From contig JANYIW010000192.1 in the NCBI GenBank assembly GCA_025358645.1, positions 1 to 47,822 of the forward strand: a stretch of 47,822 bases of DNA. Direction: 5' to 3'. The position numbers and the translations under genes were made by a program. The notes beneath the pieces are model-generated. The model had not been told where the DNA came from. It made no database searches and saw only the letters and a program-made list of their open reading frames with translations. Of the stretch, positions 8,318-16,027 are shown in pieces (position 1 is the first letter of the stretch; each line of letters begins with the position of its first letter). The stretch comes from Bacteroidales bacterium (GTDB lineage: Bacteria; Bacteroidota; Bacteroidia; Bacteroidales; VadinHA17).

Positions 8318-8971
8318 CTAATTCTTAGGTGAATCTTTCAGCATCTCTTTAACATCTCTATTGTTAAAATCATTCATAAACTGATTAGCCCTTCTGCTCG
8401 CACCAAATCCAATCAATATAAATACTACGATAATTGCGACTAAGACATACGATACAATTTTGGTTGTTTCAGGATTCGCTTTAAGCGCTTCAATGAGTCC
8501 GTTATAAAGAAGCCATAAGCCAAATAGATTGACAACCAGACCTACTATTACACCAAGATAAAGATTAAAGTGACCTGCAAAGCCAAAAAATGCACTTATG
8601 GGCATAATTACCATAATAGCAGCTGTTACTCTTACGTTAGCCTCAAAGTCTGTATTCCCTTTGCAAATTGAAGATATAACAAGTAATATCACTGCACCGA
8701 TAAACAAGCCTATAATAGCGCCAACAATTGACCAGATAAAGACCATTACTCCAATTGCTCCGCCAAACATTCCGCCTGACATTACGCCAATTTTGAGAAG
8801 ACTCCATATAAATGCTATTGCCCCTGCAATTGCACCATAAATTACTGCCTTGATCAAAGGTTCGGTGATACCTCCCGTGGTTTTCATTGTCGAGAAGTAA
8901 GATTTAGGATTTACCAGGACATCTTTTGATTCCTGAATAAAAGCATTAACATCAAAGGTGTTTTCACTCAT
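8318..8971 (-). CDS. Yip1-family multi-pass membrane protein
   Basis: A 217-residue protein with a short soluble N-terminus (FIQESKDVLVNPKSYFSTM, the usual entry of bacterial Yip1 domains, near residues 12-30). Four to five hydrophobic segments rich in Gly, Ala and Ile follow, then a short charged tail. Yip1-domain proteins sit in the cytoplasmic membrane; their bacterial function is not established. Its ATG is 112 bases from the end of speA. The gene may be transcribed alone, since a hairpin lies after it. Confidence 0.75.
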   Translation of the reverse strand: MSENTFDVNAFIQESKDVLVNPKSYFSTMKTTGGITEPLIKAVIYGAIAGAIAFIWSLLKIGVMSGGMFGGAIGVMVFIWSIVGAIIGLFIGAVILLVISSICKGNTDFEANVRVTAAIMVIMPISAFFGFAGHFNLYLGVIVGLVVNLFGLWLLYNGLIEALKANPETTKIVSYVLVAIIVVFILIGFGASRRANQFMNDFNNRDVKEMLKDSPKN

Positions 8972-9083
8972 AGTAGAAAGAATTAATAGGTTATTAATTA
9001 ACGATCAGTAAATTGAGAATTAAGACACCAAATTAATAAATAAATCTTAAAATCACCAGACATTGTCAGAAAATTAGTTACCC

Positions 9084-10976
9084 TTATTCAAGATATGTAT
9101 ACCCATACAACCCTGACCGATAATTTGAGAGAAACTCTTTACCCTCCTCAAGAGTAATAATACCGGCTTTAACAGAGGTTGTTACCCACGATTCAACAGT
9201 TCGTACCATCTTTTTTGAGTTATACTGAACATAATCAAGTACTTCTGCAACCGTTTCTCCATCAATTACCTGATCGATTTTATAGCCATTACTGTTAACA
9301 GATACATGAACAGCATTTGTATCACCAAACAGGTTATGAAGGTCTCCAAGGATTTCCTGATATGCGCCGACCAGAAAAACTCCGAGATAATATGGTTCTT
9401 TTCCTCTGAGTGAATGAACAGGCAAATGATGCGAAGAATTGCGGGTTGAAATGAAGTTGTCGATTTTCCCGTCAGAATCGCAGGTTATATCCTGGATAGT
9501 AGCAGTGCGTAAAGGCTCCTCATTCAGTCTGTGTATCGGCATAATCGGAAAAATCTGATCAATAGCCCATGCATCAGGTAGCGACTGAAACAGTGAGAAG
9601 TTACAGAAGTATTTGTCGGACAGTATTCTGGAGATCTGTCTCAACTCTTCGGGTACATGTTTGGTTACATTAGCCATCTGATAAACTTTCCGGGCTATGG
9701 ACCAGAATAATCTTTCGATCTGGGCCCTGGTTTTCAGATCAATAAGTCCAAAACTGAATCTGTCAAGAGCTTCTTCCCTTATCTGTTGAGCATCGTGCCA
9801 TGTTTCGAGCATTCTCGATTGGTTAAAATTATCCCATAAAGGGAAAAGTTCCTTCACAAGTTCATGGTCATAATCATTAAGAAGGTCCTCATTATCCCAC
9901 GAGGGAACTGTTGTAGTCTCCAGAACCTCGAAGATAAGAACGGAGTGGTGTGCTGTTAGCGACCGGCCTGATTCGGTTATGATATTAGGATGAGGAATGT
10001 TGTTTTTATTACTCGCGTCGACAAACGTGCTTATGGAGTCATTTACATACTCCTGAATCGAATAATTAACACTGCTTTCGCTGTTTGAAGAACCTGTTCC
10101 GTCATAATCAACACCCAATCCACCGCCGATATCAACAAATTCCACATTGAAGCCAAGATACCTGAGCTGAACATAGAATTGAGATGCTTCACGAAGGGCT
10201 ATTTTAATCCTCCTGATTTTTGTGACCTGGCTGCCAATATGAAAATGGATGAGCTTGACACAATCTTTCATCTTATTTTTCTCAATATAATCAATGGCTT
10301 CAAGCAGTTCGCTCGAAGTCAATCCGAATTTGCTTATATCTCCGCCTGAATCTTCCCATTTTCCGCTACCAACACTGGCGAGCTTAATTCTGATCCCAAG
10401 ATTTGGCTTTATCTTCAGTCGTTTTGCAATTGATGTAATCAGCTTAAGTTCATTAAGTTTTTCAACTACCAGAAATATTCGCTTGCCCATCTTCTGTGCA
10501 AGAAGTGCCAGCTCAATATAATCTTCATCTTTATACCCATTACAGATTATCAGGGATTCCGGATCAGTATTAATGGCAATCACCGCATGAAGTTCAGGTT
10601 TTGAACCTGCCTCAAGACCTATGTTAAATTTTTTCCCATGGCTTACAATCTCCTCAACAACAGGCCTCATCTGATTCACCTTTATCGGATAGATAATAAA
10701 ATTCTGAGCCTTGTAACCGTACTCCTCTGAAGCCGATTTAAAACATTTCGATATACTTATGATACGATCATCCAGAATATCAGGGAATCTTACCAGTACC
10801 GGGGTGGATACATCGGATAAGATCAATTCATCAAGAAGATCTTTAAGATCAACCGACATTCCGTTTCGCTTCGGAGTAACAATAACGTTTCCTTTCTGAT
10901 TTATGGAAAAGTAATCAACTCCCCATCCGTTTATGTTATACAATTCAGCCGAATCTTCAACTCGCCATTTTCTCAT
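9084..10976 (-). CDS. speA: Biosynthetic arginine decarboxylase
   Basis: A 630-residue PLP enzyme that converts arginine to agmatine, the first step of polyamine synthesis through agmatine. The length and full order match SpeA. The PLP lysine lies in YPIKVNQMRP (K99). GLEAGSKPEL, FHIGSQ (near residue 247) and VDIGGGLGVDYDGT are the barrel motifs. ITESGRSLTAHHSV comes next. The C-terminal part carries the LGVFLVGAYQEILGDLHNLFGD region found in group IV decarboxylases. It lies 54 bases after the M14 peptidase gene on the same strand. No speB or aguA lies in the window. Confidence 0.96.
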   Translation of the reverse strand: MRKWRVEDSAELYNINGWGVDYFSINQKGNVIVTPKRNGMSVDLKDLLDELILSDVSTPVLVRFPDILDDRIISISKCFKSASEEYGYKAQNFIIYPIKVNQMRPVVEEIVSHGKKFNIGLEAGSKPELHAVIAINTDPESLIICNGYKDEDYIELALLAQKMGKRIFLVVEKLNELKLITSIAKRLKIKPNLGIRIKLASVGSGKWEDSGGDISKFGLTSSELLEAIDYIEKNKMKDCVKLIHFHIGSQVTKIRRIKIALREASQFYVQLRYLGFNVEFVDIGGGLGVDYDGTGSSNSESSVNYSIQEYVNDSISTFVDASNKNNIPHPNIITESGRSLTAHHSVLIFEVLETTTVPSWDNEDLLNDYDHELVKELFPLWDNFNQSRMLETWHDAQQIREEALDRFSFGLIDLKTRAQIERLFWSIARKVYQMANVTKHVPEELRQISRILSDKYFCNFSLFQSLPDAWAIDQIFPIMPIHRLNEEPLRTATIQDITCDSDGKIDNFISTRNSSHHLPVHSLRGKEPYYLGVFLVGAYQEILGDLHNLFGDTNAVHVSVNSNGYKIDQVIDGETVAEVLDYVQYNSKKMVRTVESWVTTSVKAGIITLEEGKEFLSNYRSGLYGYTYLE

Positions 10977-11030
10977 GTTAAGATATATTGCCTTGTTTTT
11001 TCCTTACCAAAGGTGAGAAAAAAATATTTA

Positions 11031-12662
11031 TTACATTATAAGTTTTGTTTTTATTTCGGTGTTATTCAGAATTTTATAGACCGGAAACGGATTATAACCC
11101 GTACCCCACTGAGGTACAAGGTAACGGTCAAAATAATTCCATACTACCAACCCATCATTCGACTGGGGTTCAAGCAAATATGCAGCCAGATTCCCAAGCG
11201 GTTGAGCAGTCCTTACTACTAAGGAACCGGCAGGGAAATCAATCTGACCACTAATGTACTTTCCACTGATAGAATTAGTATAATGCCCCTGGTTTAGCTT
11301 CGTTGCTCCTTTAAGCTCGCTTATTTCAAAGCGTTGAACATTAATTTTAGTATCAGATGACAGTTCTTCTATCCTAATACCATGTACCTTCAGGATATCA
11401 GTTATAGCCGGATCGTGAGTAGTAATAAGGTAAGCAAAAGGAAATTTCACATTTCTGGTTGGATAATAATCAATATAATAAGGTATTGTGACATCCTTCC
11501 GTCTGTCGGTCCTTTTGTAATTCTTTCTACCGTCAGCATCGTTAATAAGCTCAGCTTCATACGTTTTGACAGTGACTTTTTCCGGCAAAGGACGTACCTT
11601 GTACTCAATTGCAAAAGAATCAGTTACAGCAGGATTAGTACCTCGTGCTATTGTCCTTTTATCAGCGTCCTTTAACATCTTTTCTATTTCCGATTTATGA
11701 ACAGAGGCATAATCCATCAAAGAGTGTATCAGATAATAACAACCCATGACCCGCGATTTGAAATCAGCATAAACGTAATTTTCATTAAGAATCCCCAGCC
11801 TGTTTCTTATCCCGTAATAGTTGCTCAGGTAACGAGGTTCGGAAGCATCCAGCACCCAGCCTTTGTCAGGATCCATCATATCGTAGAATTCACCATAAAA
11901 ACAGTTTTCGACCTTATATTTACCAGAGAGTGTCTTCGACATATCCGGCATCATCTTTTCGCGCATATAAGTTATTAATGAATTATCGCCATCCGGGTTA
12001 ACCATCCATGTAAAGGTTGTCGGTTCTATATGGTAGGATCCATCGGTTGTATGGCAATCCATGAAAACAGCAGGATCCCATTTGTCAAACACATTTTTTA
12101 ATACTCCTCTTACTTCAGGCGATTCAGCCTTCATTGCATCCCGGTTAAGGTCAAGAAACTGGCCATTATATCTCACTCCTACTCCATTTACCGGACCATT
12201 CTGATAGGTTCTGTTAAGAGGGCTGATCTTCTCATTTCCATCTGGGTTAAATAACGGGCAGATAAGAAGGACAATGTTTTTAAGCATTTCAGGGTTCTTC
12301 TCCGAGAGCAGATCTCTGACATACATCAACGTAGCCTCCTTACCTTCAACTTCACCTGCATGAATATCTGCCTGAATATAGACGACAATCCTTTTATCAT
12401 TAACCAGGTCATTTGGAGACTTAGGTAATGGATTTCCAATTATCAAAAGTGGGACTTCCCTTCCTTCGACTGAAGTGGCAATACTCTCTGTCCTGATATA
12501 ATGTGATGATTTTCTCAAATGATCAATAAAAATTCTAACATCATTATAATCTGAGGTTGATTTAAAATCAGATTTTTCCGCGACAGTCTGAAAGTTGACC
12601 TGTCCAAAAACATTAAAGGCGTAAGACAATAATGTCAACCAAAGAATAAATGACCTTTTCAT
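11031..12662 (-). CDS. Exported M14 zinc carboxypeptidase-like enzyme
   Basis: A 543-residue protein with a signal peptide (MKRSFILWLTLLSYAFNVFGQ). The M14 catalytic domain follows: zinc ligands H101 and E104 in DIHAGEVEGKEA and H204 in DCHTTDGSYH, with LNRDAMKAESPE and NPDGN in between. The order agrees with the M14 carboxypeptidase family, in which a zinc site removes C-terminal residues. A second domain of about 200 residues at the C-terminus is typical of longer Bacteroidota members. It is likely periplasmic. It is upstream of speA on the same strand; a functional link is not evident. Confidence 0.88.
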   Translation of the reverse strand: MKRSFILWLTLLSYAFNVFGQVNFQTVAEKSDFKSTSDYNDVRIFIDHLRKSSHYIRTESIATSVEGREVPLLIIGNPLPKSPNDLVNDKRIVVYIQADIHAGEVEGKEATLMYVRDLLSEKNPEMLKNIVLLICPLFNPDGNEKISPLNRTYQNGPVNGVGVRYNGQFLDLNRDAMKAESPEVRGVLKNVFDKWDPAVFMDCHTTDGSYHIEPTTFTWMVNPDGDNSLITYMREKMMPDMSKTLSGKYKVENCFYGEFYDMMDPDKGWVLDASEPRYLSNYYGIRNRLGILNENYVYADFKSRVMGCYYLIHSLMDYASVHKSEIEKMLKDADKRTIARGTNPAVTDSFAIEYKVRPLPEKVTVKTYEAELINDADGRKNYKRTDRRKDVTIPYYIDYYPTRNVKFPFAYLITTHDPAITDILKVHGIRIEELSSDTKINVQRFEISELKGATKLNQGHYTNSISGKYISGQIDFPAGSLVVRTAQPLGNLAAYLLEPQSNDGLVVWNYFDRYLVPQWGTGYNPFPVYKILNNTEIKTKLIM

Positions 12663-12849
12663 AATTATTGTAGTCTGAATAAATAAAGCGATAAAAGTAA
12701 ATATATTTAGTGTTGATTGTTCTGATTTAATATTTTCTGTAAAGAAAAGTGTTCTGCTGCATTCCCTTTTCAGATTTTTGTTTGAATGTACTGATTCTTT
12801 AAATATATGAATATTCTAAAATAACTTATATTATTTCAAATTAAATAAC

Positions 12850-12857
12850 TATCTTGC
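12850..12857 (+). promoter_or_regulatory. Candidate promoter of the cold-shock gene (TATCTTGC)
   Basis: One mismatch to TAnnTTTG, about 25 bases before the ATG at 12883. The gene has its own terminator, so a promoter is expected here, but no -33 element is obvious. Confidence 0.3.
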
Positions 12858-12882
12858 GCCATTAATTTAAAAATAGAATAAA

Positions 12883-13074
12883 ATGAACAAAGGAACAGTG
12901 AAATTTTTCAACGTATCAAAAGGATTCGGATTCATTAAAGATGCAGATTCTGATAATGAATATTTCGTACACGTATCAGGTCTTAAAGATCAGATAAAAG
13001 AGAATGATGAAGTTACATTTGAACTTCAGGAAGGTAAAAAAGGAATTAATGCAGTAGACGTAAGACTAGCTTAG
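12883..13074 (+). CDS. Cold-shock protein (CspA family)
   Basis: A 63-residue single cold-shock domain that binds single-stranded RNA or DNA. RNP1 is KGFGFI (residues 13-18) and RNP2 is YFVHVS (27-32); the start MNKGTVKFFN is the standard N-terminus. The length is normal for a stand-alone CspA-type chaperone. It is a one-gene unit: divergent from the M14 peptidase, with a strong terminator 27 bases after its stop. Convergent to it lies a short lysine-rich gene. Small basic proteins are often seen next to csp genes in Bacteroidota, so the two may be functionally related (inference). Confidence 0.95.
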   Translation: MNKGTVKFFNVSKGFGFIKDADSDNEYFVHVSGLKDQIKENDEVTFELQEGKKGINAVDVRLA

Positions 13075-13100
13075 TTTATCCATACCAAGATTTATTATTC

Positions 13101-13125
13101 AAAGTCCCGCCTGGAGCGGGACTTT
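13101..13125 (+). terminator. Rho-independent terminator of the cold-shock gene
   Basis: AAAGTCCCGC (13101-13110), loop CTGGA, GCGGGACTTT (13116-13125), with a total run of six T. It is a perfect 10-bp stem. On the opposite strand only a three-T run follows, so it works mainly for the plus strand. Confidence 0.92.
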
Positions 13126-13138
13126 TTTATATAATTTT

Positions 13139-13252
13139 TTACTGCCTTTTCTTTTCTTCTTTTTTAGCTTTTTTAGCGAGGCGCTTCTCTTTCAGATTCT
13201 TTGTAGGTTCTTTCTTGTTCTTTGTCTGTTCTTTAGCTTTTTCGTGTGACAT
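13139..13252 (-). CDS. Lysine-rich small protein, 37 residues
   Basis: A short frame from ATG at 13250-13252 to TAA at 13139-13141. The product starts MSHEKAKEQTKNKK and ends with AKKAKKEEKKRQ; about two in five residues are lysine and there is no hydrophobic segment. An exact TATATTTG box lies 33 bases upstream of the ATG. The frame is complete and the sequence is not a shadow of another gene. It is likely cytoplasmic and could bind nucleic acid, in the manner of small basic proteins near cold-shock genes. The function is not known. Confidence 0.65.
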   Translation of the reverse strand: MSHEKAKEQTKNKKEPTKNLKEKRLAKKAKKEEKKRQ

Positions 13253-13285
13253 GGCTACTTATTTTAAGTGAATAAAAAGTTATCC

Positions 13286-13293
13286 CAAATATA
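13286..13293 (-). promoter_or_regulatory. Candidate -7 box (TATATTTG) of the lysine-rich small gene
   Basis: Exact TAnnTTTG match on the minus strand, 33 bases before the ATG at 13252. It lies in the gap downstream of pgl, so it would give the small gene its own promoter. Confidence 0.5.
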
Positions 13294-13339
13294 AAAAAAA
13301 TCATTCAATACTGATACCACAATTATGTTTTGAGAGCAT

Positions 13340-14101
13340 TCAACGGTTATTATGCCCCCCGGCTTCCTTATCGAGGAACCAATATAGCCGGCCATAGACA
13401 GGAACAATATAAGATGCCGGATAGTTTTGATCTGAAGGTTTATTTTTTAATATCTTTTCAACAATCGCCTCTTTCTTCTTTCCCGTGACAAGAAAAGTAA
13501 CAGTCTCAGCATTGTTTATCACCCTTCCCGTAAGTGTTATTCTTTTTTGAAGAGTAACAGGATGAAATGCTATTTCGCATATCTTATCAGATTTCATCAA
13601 CTCCAGATGTCCCGGAAAAATAGAAGCTGTGTGTCCATCCTCACCTAAACCAAGGAGCACAAGATCAAATACCGGAATTCCCTCTCTTTTTCCGGTATTG
13701 AGTAAAATTTCCTCTGAATAACGGGAAACTTCTTTTTCAGGATCATCTTCACCCTTTATCCTGTGAATGTTCAGGGAAGGTATTTCAATCTTAGAGAGTA
13801 ATTTGCGCATTGTCATTCCAAAATTACTTTGAGAATTATCAGGAGGTACACATCTCTCATCTCCCCAGAAGAAGTGGACATATTCCCAGGGTACAGACTG
13901 TGCATAATTTTCTGCAAGCATCTTAAATACTATTTCAGGAGTGGAGCCTCCGGATAAAGCTATGGTAAAAGGTTTAGTATTCTTTACCGATTCCTTTATC
14001 ATATTAACCATCTCATCCGCAAATTTAATTGCTAAATCATAAGGTGTAAGGAATATTTTTACAATTTTATCCAATTTCGTTATGCCGTTATATGGGTACA
14101 C
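13340..14101 (-). CDS. pgl: 6-phosphogluconolactonase
   Basis: A 253-residue enzyme of the oxidative pentose phosphate pathway that hydrolyses 6-phosphogluconolactone. The sugar-isomerase-like fold is shown by TIALSGGSTPEIVFKML near residue 42, FFWGDERCVP, then GLGEDGHTASIFPG and later TLTGRVINNAETVTFLVTGK. The first residues up to KIF look extended; related proteins begin close to KIFLTPYDL, so the real start might be an alternative codon, but the ATG at 14101 is only 3 bases after the zwf stop and is kept. It lies in a zwf-pgl pair. 6-phosphogluconate dehydrogenase is not in the window. Confidence 0.94.
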   Translation of the reverse strand: MYPYNGITKLDKIVKIFLTPYDLAIKFADEMVNMIKESVKNTKPFTIALSGGSTPEIVFKMLAENYAQSVPWEYVHFFWGDERCVPPDNSQSNFGMTMRKLLSKIEIPSLNIHRIKGEDDPEKEVSRYSEEILLNTGKREGIPVFDLVLLGLGEDGHTASIFPGHLELMKSDKICEIAFHPVTLQKRITLTGRVINNAETVTFLVTGKKKEAIVEKILKNKPSDQNYPASYIVPVYGRLYWFLDKEAGGHNNR

Positions 14102-14104
14102 CGT

Positions 14105-15631
14105 TTACAATTCGCAATAAAGTTCCTCATCCGCCAGGTTTTTACATGGATATCTCCAGGTTAATCCCTCCCCTTCGATCAACTCATTTGCATGCTCAGG
14201 TCCCCATGTACCGGCGGGATAACCAAAGATTTTGATTGCTTTGTTATTTGCCCACGCCTTCTGGACTGGTTCAAGAAATTTCCAGGCTGTTTCAACTTCA
14301 TCGTCTCGTGAAAATAGAGTCGAATCTCCCTCCATAACATCATGTAGTAACCTCTCATACGCAGAAGGGACACGGGTATCAGCAAGGTCTTTATAATGAA
14401 AATCCATATTTACATTCTTCACATTAAATCCGGCTCCTGGTTCTTTCATATCAAATTTAAGCAGAATGCCCTCATCAGGCTGAATACGTATAATCAACTG
14501 ATTAGAAGATAGTTTCCCGGAATCTCTACGAAACAGATGGTGAGGTGTTTGTTTAAAATGTATGACAATCTCAGTAACGCGCGTTGGCAGCCTTTTTCCT
14601 GTACGCATATAAAAAGGAACTCCACCCCATCTCCAGTTGTTAATAAAGAACTTTATCGCTACATACGTTTCTGTTCTGGAATCAACTGCGACACCTTTCT
14701 CATGTCTATAACCGGTAACGCACTCCCCGCGGATAAGCGATCCTGTATATTGTCCCCTGATAACCTGGTTTGGTACATCTTCCTCCCTGATAGGTTGTAA
14801 CGACTGAAAAACCTTTAATACTTCATTACGGATAGCATTGGCATCAAGTGATGAAGGTGGCTCCATTGCTGTCATTCCAACCATCTGAAGCAGATGATTC
14901 TGGACCATATCCCTCAAAGCGCCTGAACCATCATAATAACCACCTCTCTCCCCAACTCCTATATTTTCTGCTGAAGTTATTTCGATCCGGTCAATATAAT
15001 TTCTATTCCAGAGTGGTTCAAACATTCCATTAGCGAATCTTGTTACCAGCAAATTCTGAACGGTTTCCTTTCCAAGATAATGATCAATCCTGAAGATCTG
15101 ATCTTCAGAAATCAGGTCATGCAATGTCTTGTTTAGTTTCCTGGCTGACTCAAGATCATATCCGAATGGCTTTTCAATTATTATTCTCCGGAACCCATTT
15201 CCCTGATCACACAGCCCCGATTTTGCCAGATTTACAGCAATAACCTCATACGTACTTGGTGGAGTTGCCATATAAAAAATATAGTTGCCACCGATTCCAT
15301 ATTTATTATCAACTTCCGTTAAGAAGGTCTTCAACCCCGAATACCCAATCTCTGAATTATTATCCAAAGCATGATAATAAAGATCCTTTACAAAATCAGA
15401 AATAAGATTCTGGTCAGTAACCTTTTCCTCAGAATATGAGACGATTGCGGAGCTCATCTTTGTTCTGAAATTTTCTGTTGAGAGTTTTGACCTGCCTACG
15501 CCAAAAATTGCATATTTTTCAGGCATTAGTTTTTGAGTTTTCAATGAAAATATTGCAGGGATCAATTTCCGTGAAGCAAGATCTCCTGAAGCTCCAAAAA
15601 TTACAATTATAAGGTTCCTGGGATTTTCCAT
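14105..15631 (-). CDS. zwf: Glucose-6-phosphate 1-dehydrogenase
   Basis: A 508-residue enzyme that oxidises glucose 6-phosphate with NAD(P)+. The nucleotide-binding motif FGASGDLASRKL starts at residue 12, EKPFGYD follows, and the catalytic RIDHYLGKETVQNL is present. The C-terminal end, including the TWGPEHANELI stretch, is typical. Length is normal. It is the first gene of a zwf-pgl unit. Its start codon lies beside the gltB leader on the opposite strand, with 396 bases between the two start codons. It supplies NADPH, which the glutamate synthase next door can use. Confidence 0.97.
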   Translation of the reverse strand: MENPRNLIIVIFGASGDLASRKLIPAIFSLKTQKLMPEKYAIFGVGRSKLSTENFRTKMSSAIVSYSEEKVTDQNLISDFVKDLYYHALDNNSEIGYSGLKTFLTEVDNKYGIGGNYIFYMATPPSTYEVIAVNLAKSGLCDQGNGFRRIIIEKPFGYDLESARKLNKTLHDLISEDQIFRIDHYLGKETVQNLLVTRFANGMFEPLWNRNYIDRIEITSAENIGVGERGGYYDGSGALRDMVQNHLLQMVGMTAMEPPSSLDANAIRNEVLKVFQSLQPIREEDVPNQVIRGQYTGSLIRGECVTGYRHEKGVAVDSRTETYVAIKFFINNWRWGGVPFYMRTGKRLPTRVTEIVIHFKQTPHHLFRRDSGKLSSNQLIIRIQPDEGILLKFDMKEPGAGFNVKNVNMDFHYKDLADTRVPSAYERLLHDVMEGDSTLFSRDDEVETAWKFLEPVQKAWANNKAIKIFGYPAGTWGPEHANELIEGEGLTWRYPCKNLADEELYCEL

Positions 15632-15845
15632 AAAAATCTGATCAAATGTGAGATTGAAAAAAATATACTCTTATTTAATTAATTACAAGGTAACAATAAA
15701 ATGTGTAAAAATGTTATTGGAAAACGAGAATATTGATAATAAATATATGTATATTGATATTTAACAGGTTTACATCTTTTTAAATATTTTCAATTTTTTG
15801 TTAATTATTTTATTGTTTTTTACGACAATCTGAAAGAATAAGTAG

Positions 15846-15853
15846 TATATTTG
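15846..15853 (+). promoter_or_regulatory. Candidate promoter of the gltB leader (TATATTTG)
   Basis: Exact TAnnTTTG match, 182 bases upstream of gltB. Transcription from here would start near 15860 and pass through the 19-codon leader frame and the terminator hairpin. I see no clear -33 element at the usual spacing. Confidence 0.5.
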
Positions 15854-15872
15854 TCGGAATATATTAAAATAA

Positions 15873-15932
15873 ATGAATAATTTTAAATCCATAATATTAC
15901 ACTTCATTAATAGGTTAATTGAAACTGACTGA
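15873..15932 (+). CDS. Putative 19-residue leader peptide of gltB
   Basis: ATG 15873-15875 to TGA 15930-15932, reading MNNFKSIILHFINRLIETD. It starts about 13 bases after the expected transcript start. Its stop codon overlaps the first two bases of the proposed antiterminator arm (15931-15939), which is how classical attenuator leaders are arranged. It has a Glu-Thr-Asp end but no run of a single control amino acid. It could be a chance frame, so the confidence rests on position, not on sequence. Confidence 0.4.
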   Translation: MNNFKSIILHFINRLIETD

Positions 15933-15970
15933 GAATGGTGTTTGATATCGGATTCGGGATGACCGTTCTC
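15931..15970 (+). promoter_or_regulatory. Proposed antiterminator pairing of the gltB leader
   Basis: GAGAATGGT (15931-15939) can pair with ACCGTTCTC (15962-15970): 9 bp with one G-U. ACCGTTCTC is the left arm of the terminator, so the two structures exclude each other. A second option pairs GTGTTTGA (15938-15945) with TCAAACAC (15971-15978), which also blocks the terminator. All pairings are read directly from the sequence; function is inferred. Confidence 0.5.
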
Positions 15971-15994
15971 TCAAACACAGAGAACGGTTTTTTT
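15962..15994 (+). terminator. Intrinsic terminator in the gltB leader
   Basis: ACCGTTCTCT (15962-15971), 7-base loop, AGAGAACGGT (15979-15988), then T to 15994 (seven T in a row). It is a perfect 10-bp stem placed 33 bases before the gltB ATG, downstream of the candidate promoter. It lies in front of the operon and not behind a known gene, so it probably controls gltB read-through. Confidence 0.88.
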
Positions 15995-16027
15995 GTATAA
16001 AACAGAAGTATAATTAAGGCAATCATT

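Noticed and set aside
8598-8840. Isoleucine/proline-rich frame opposite the Yip1 gene
   Set aside because: Shadow of the hydrophobic codons of the Yip1 protein.
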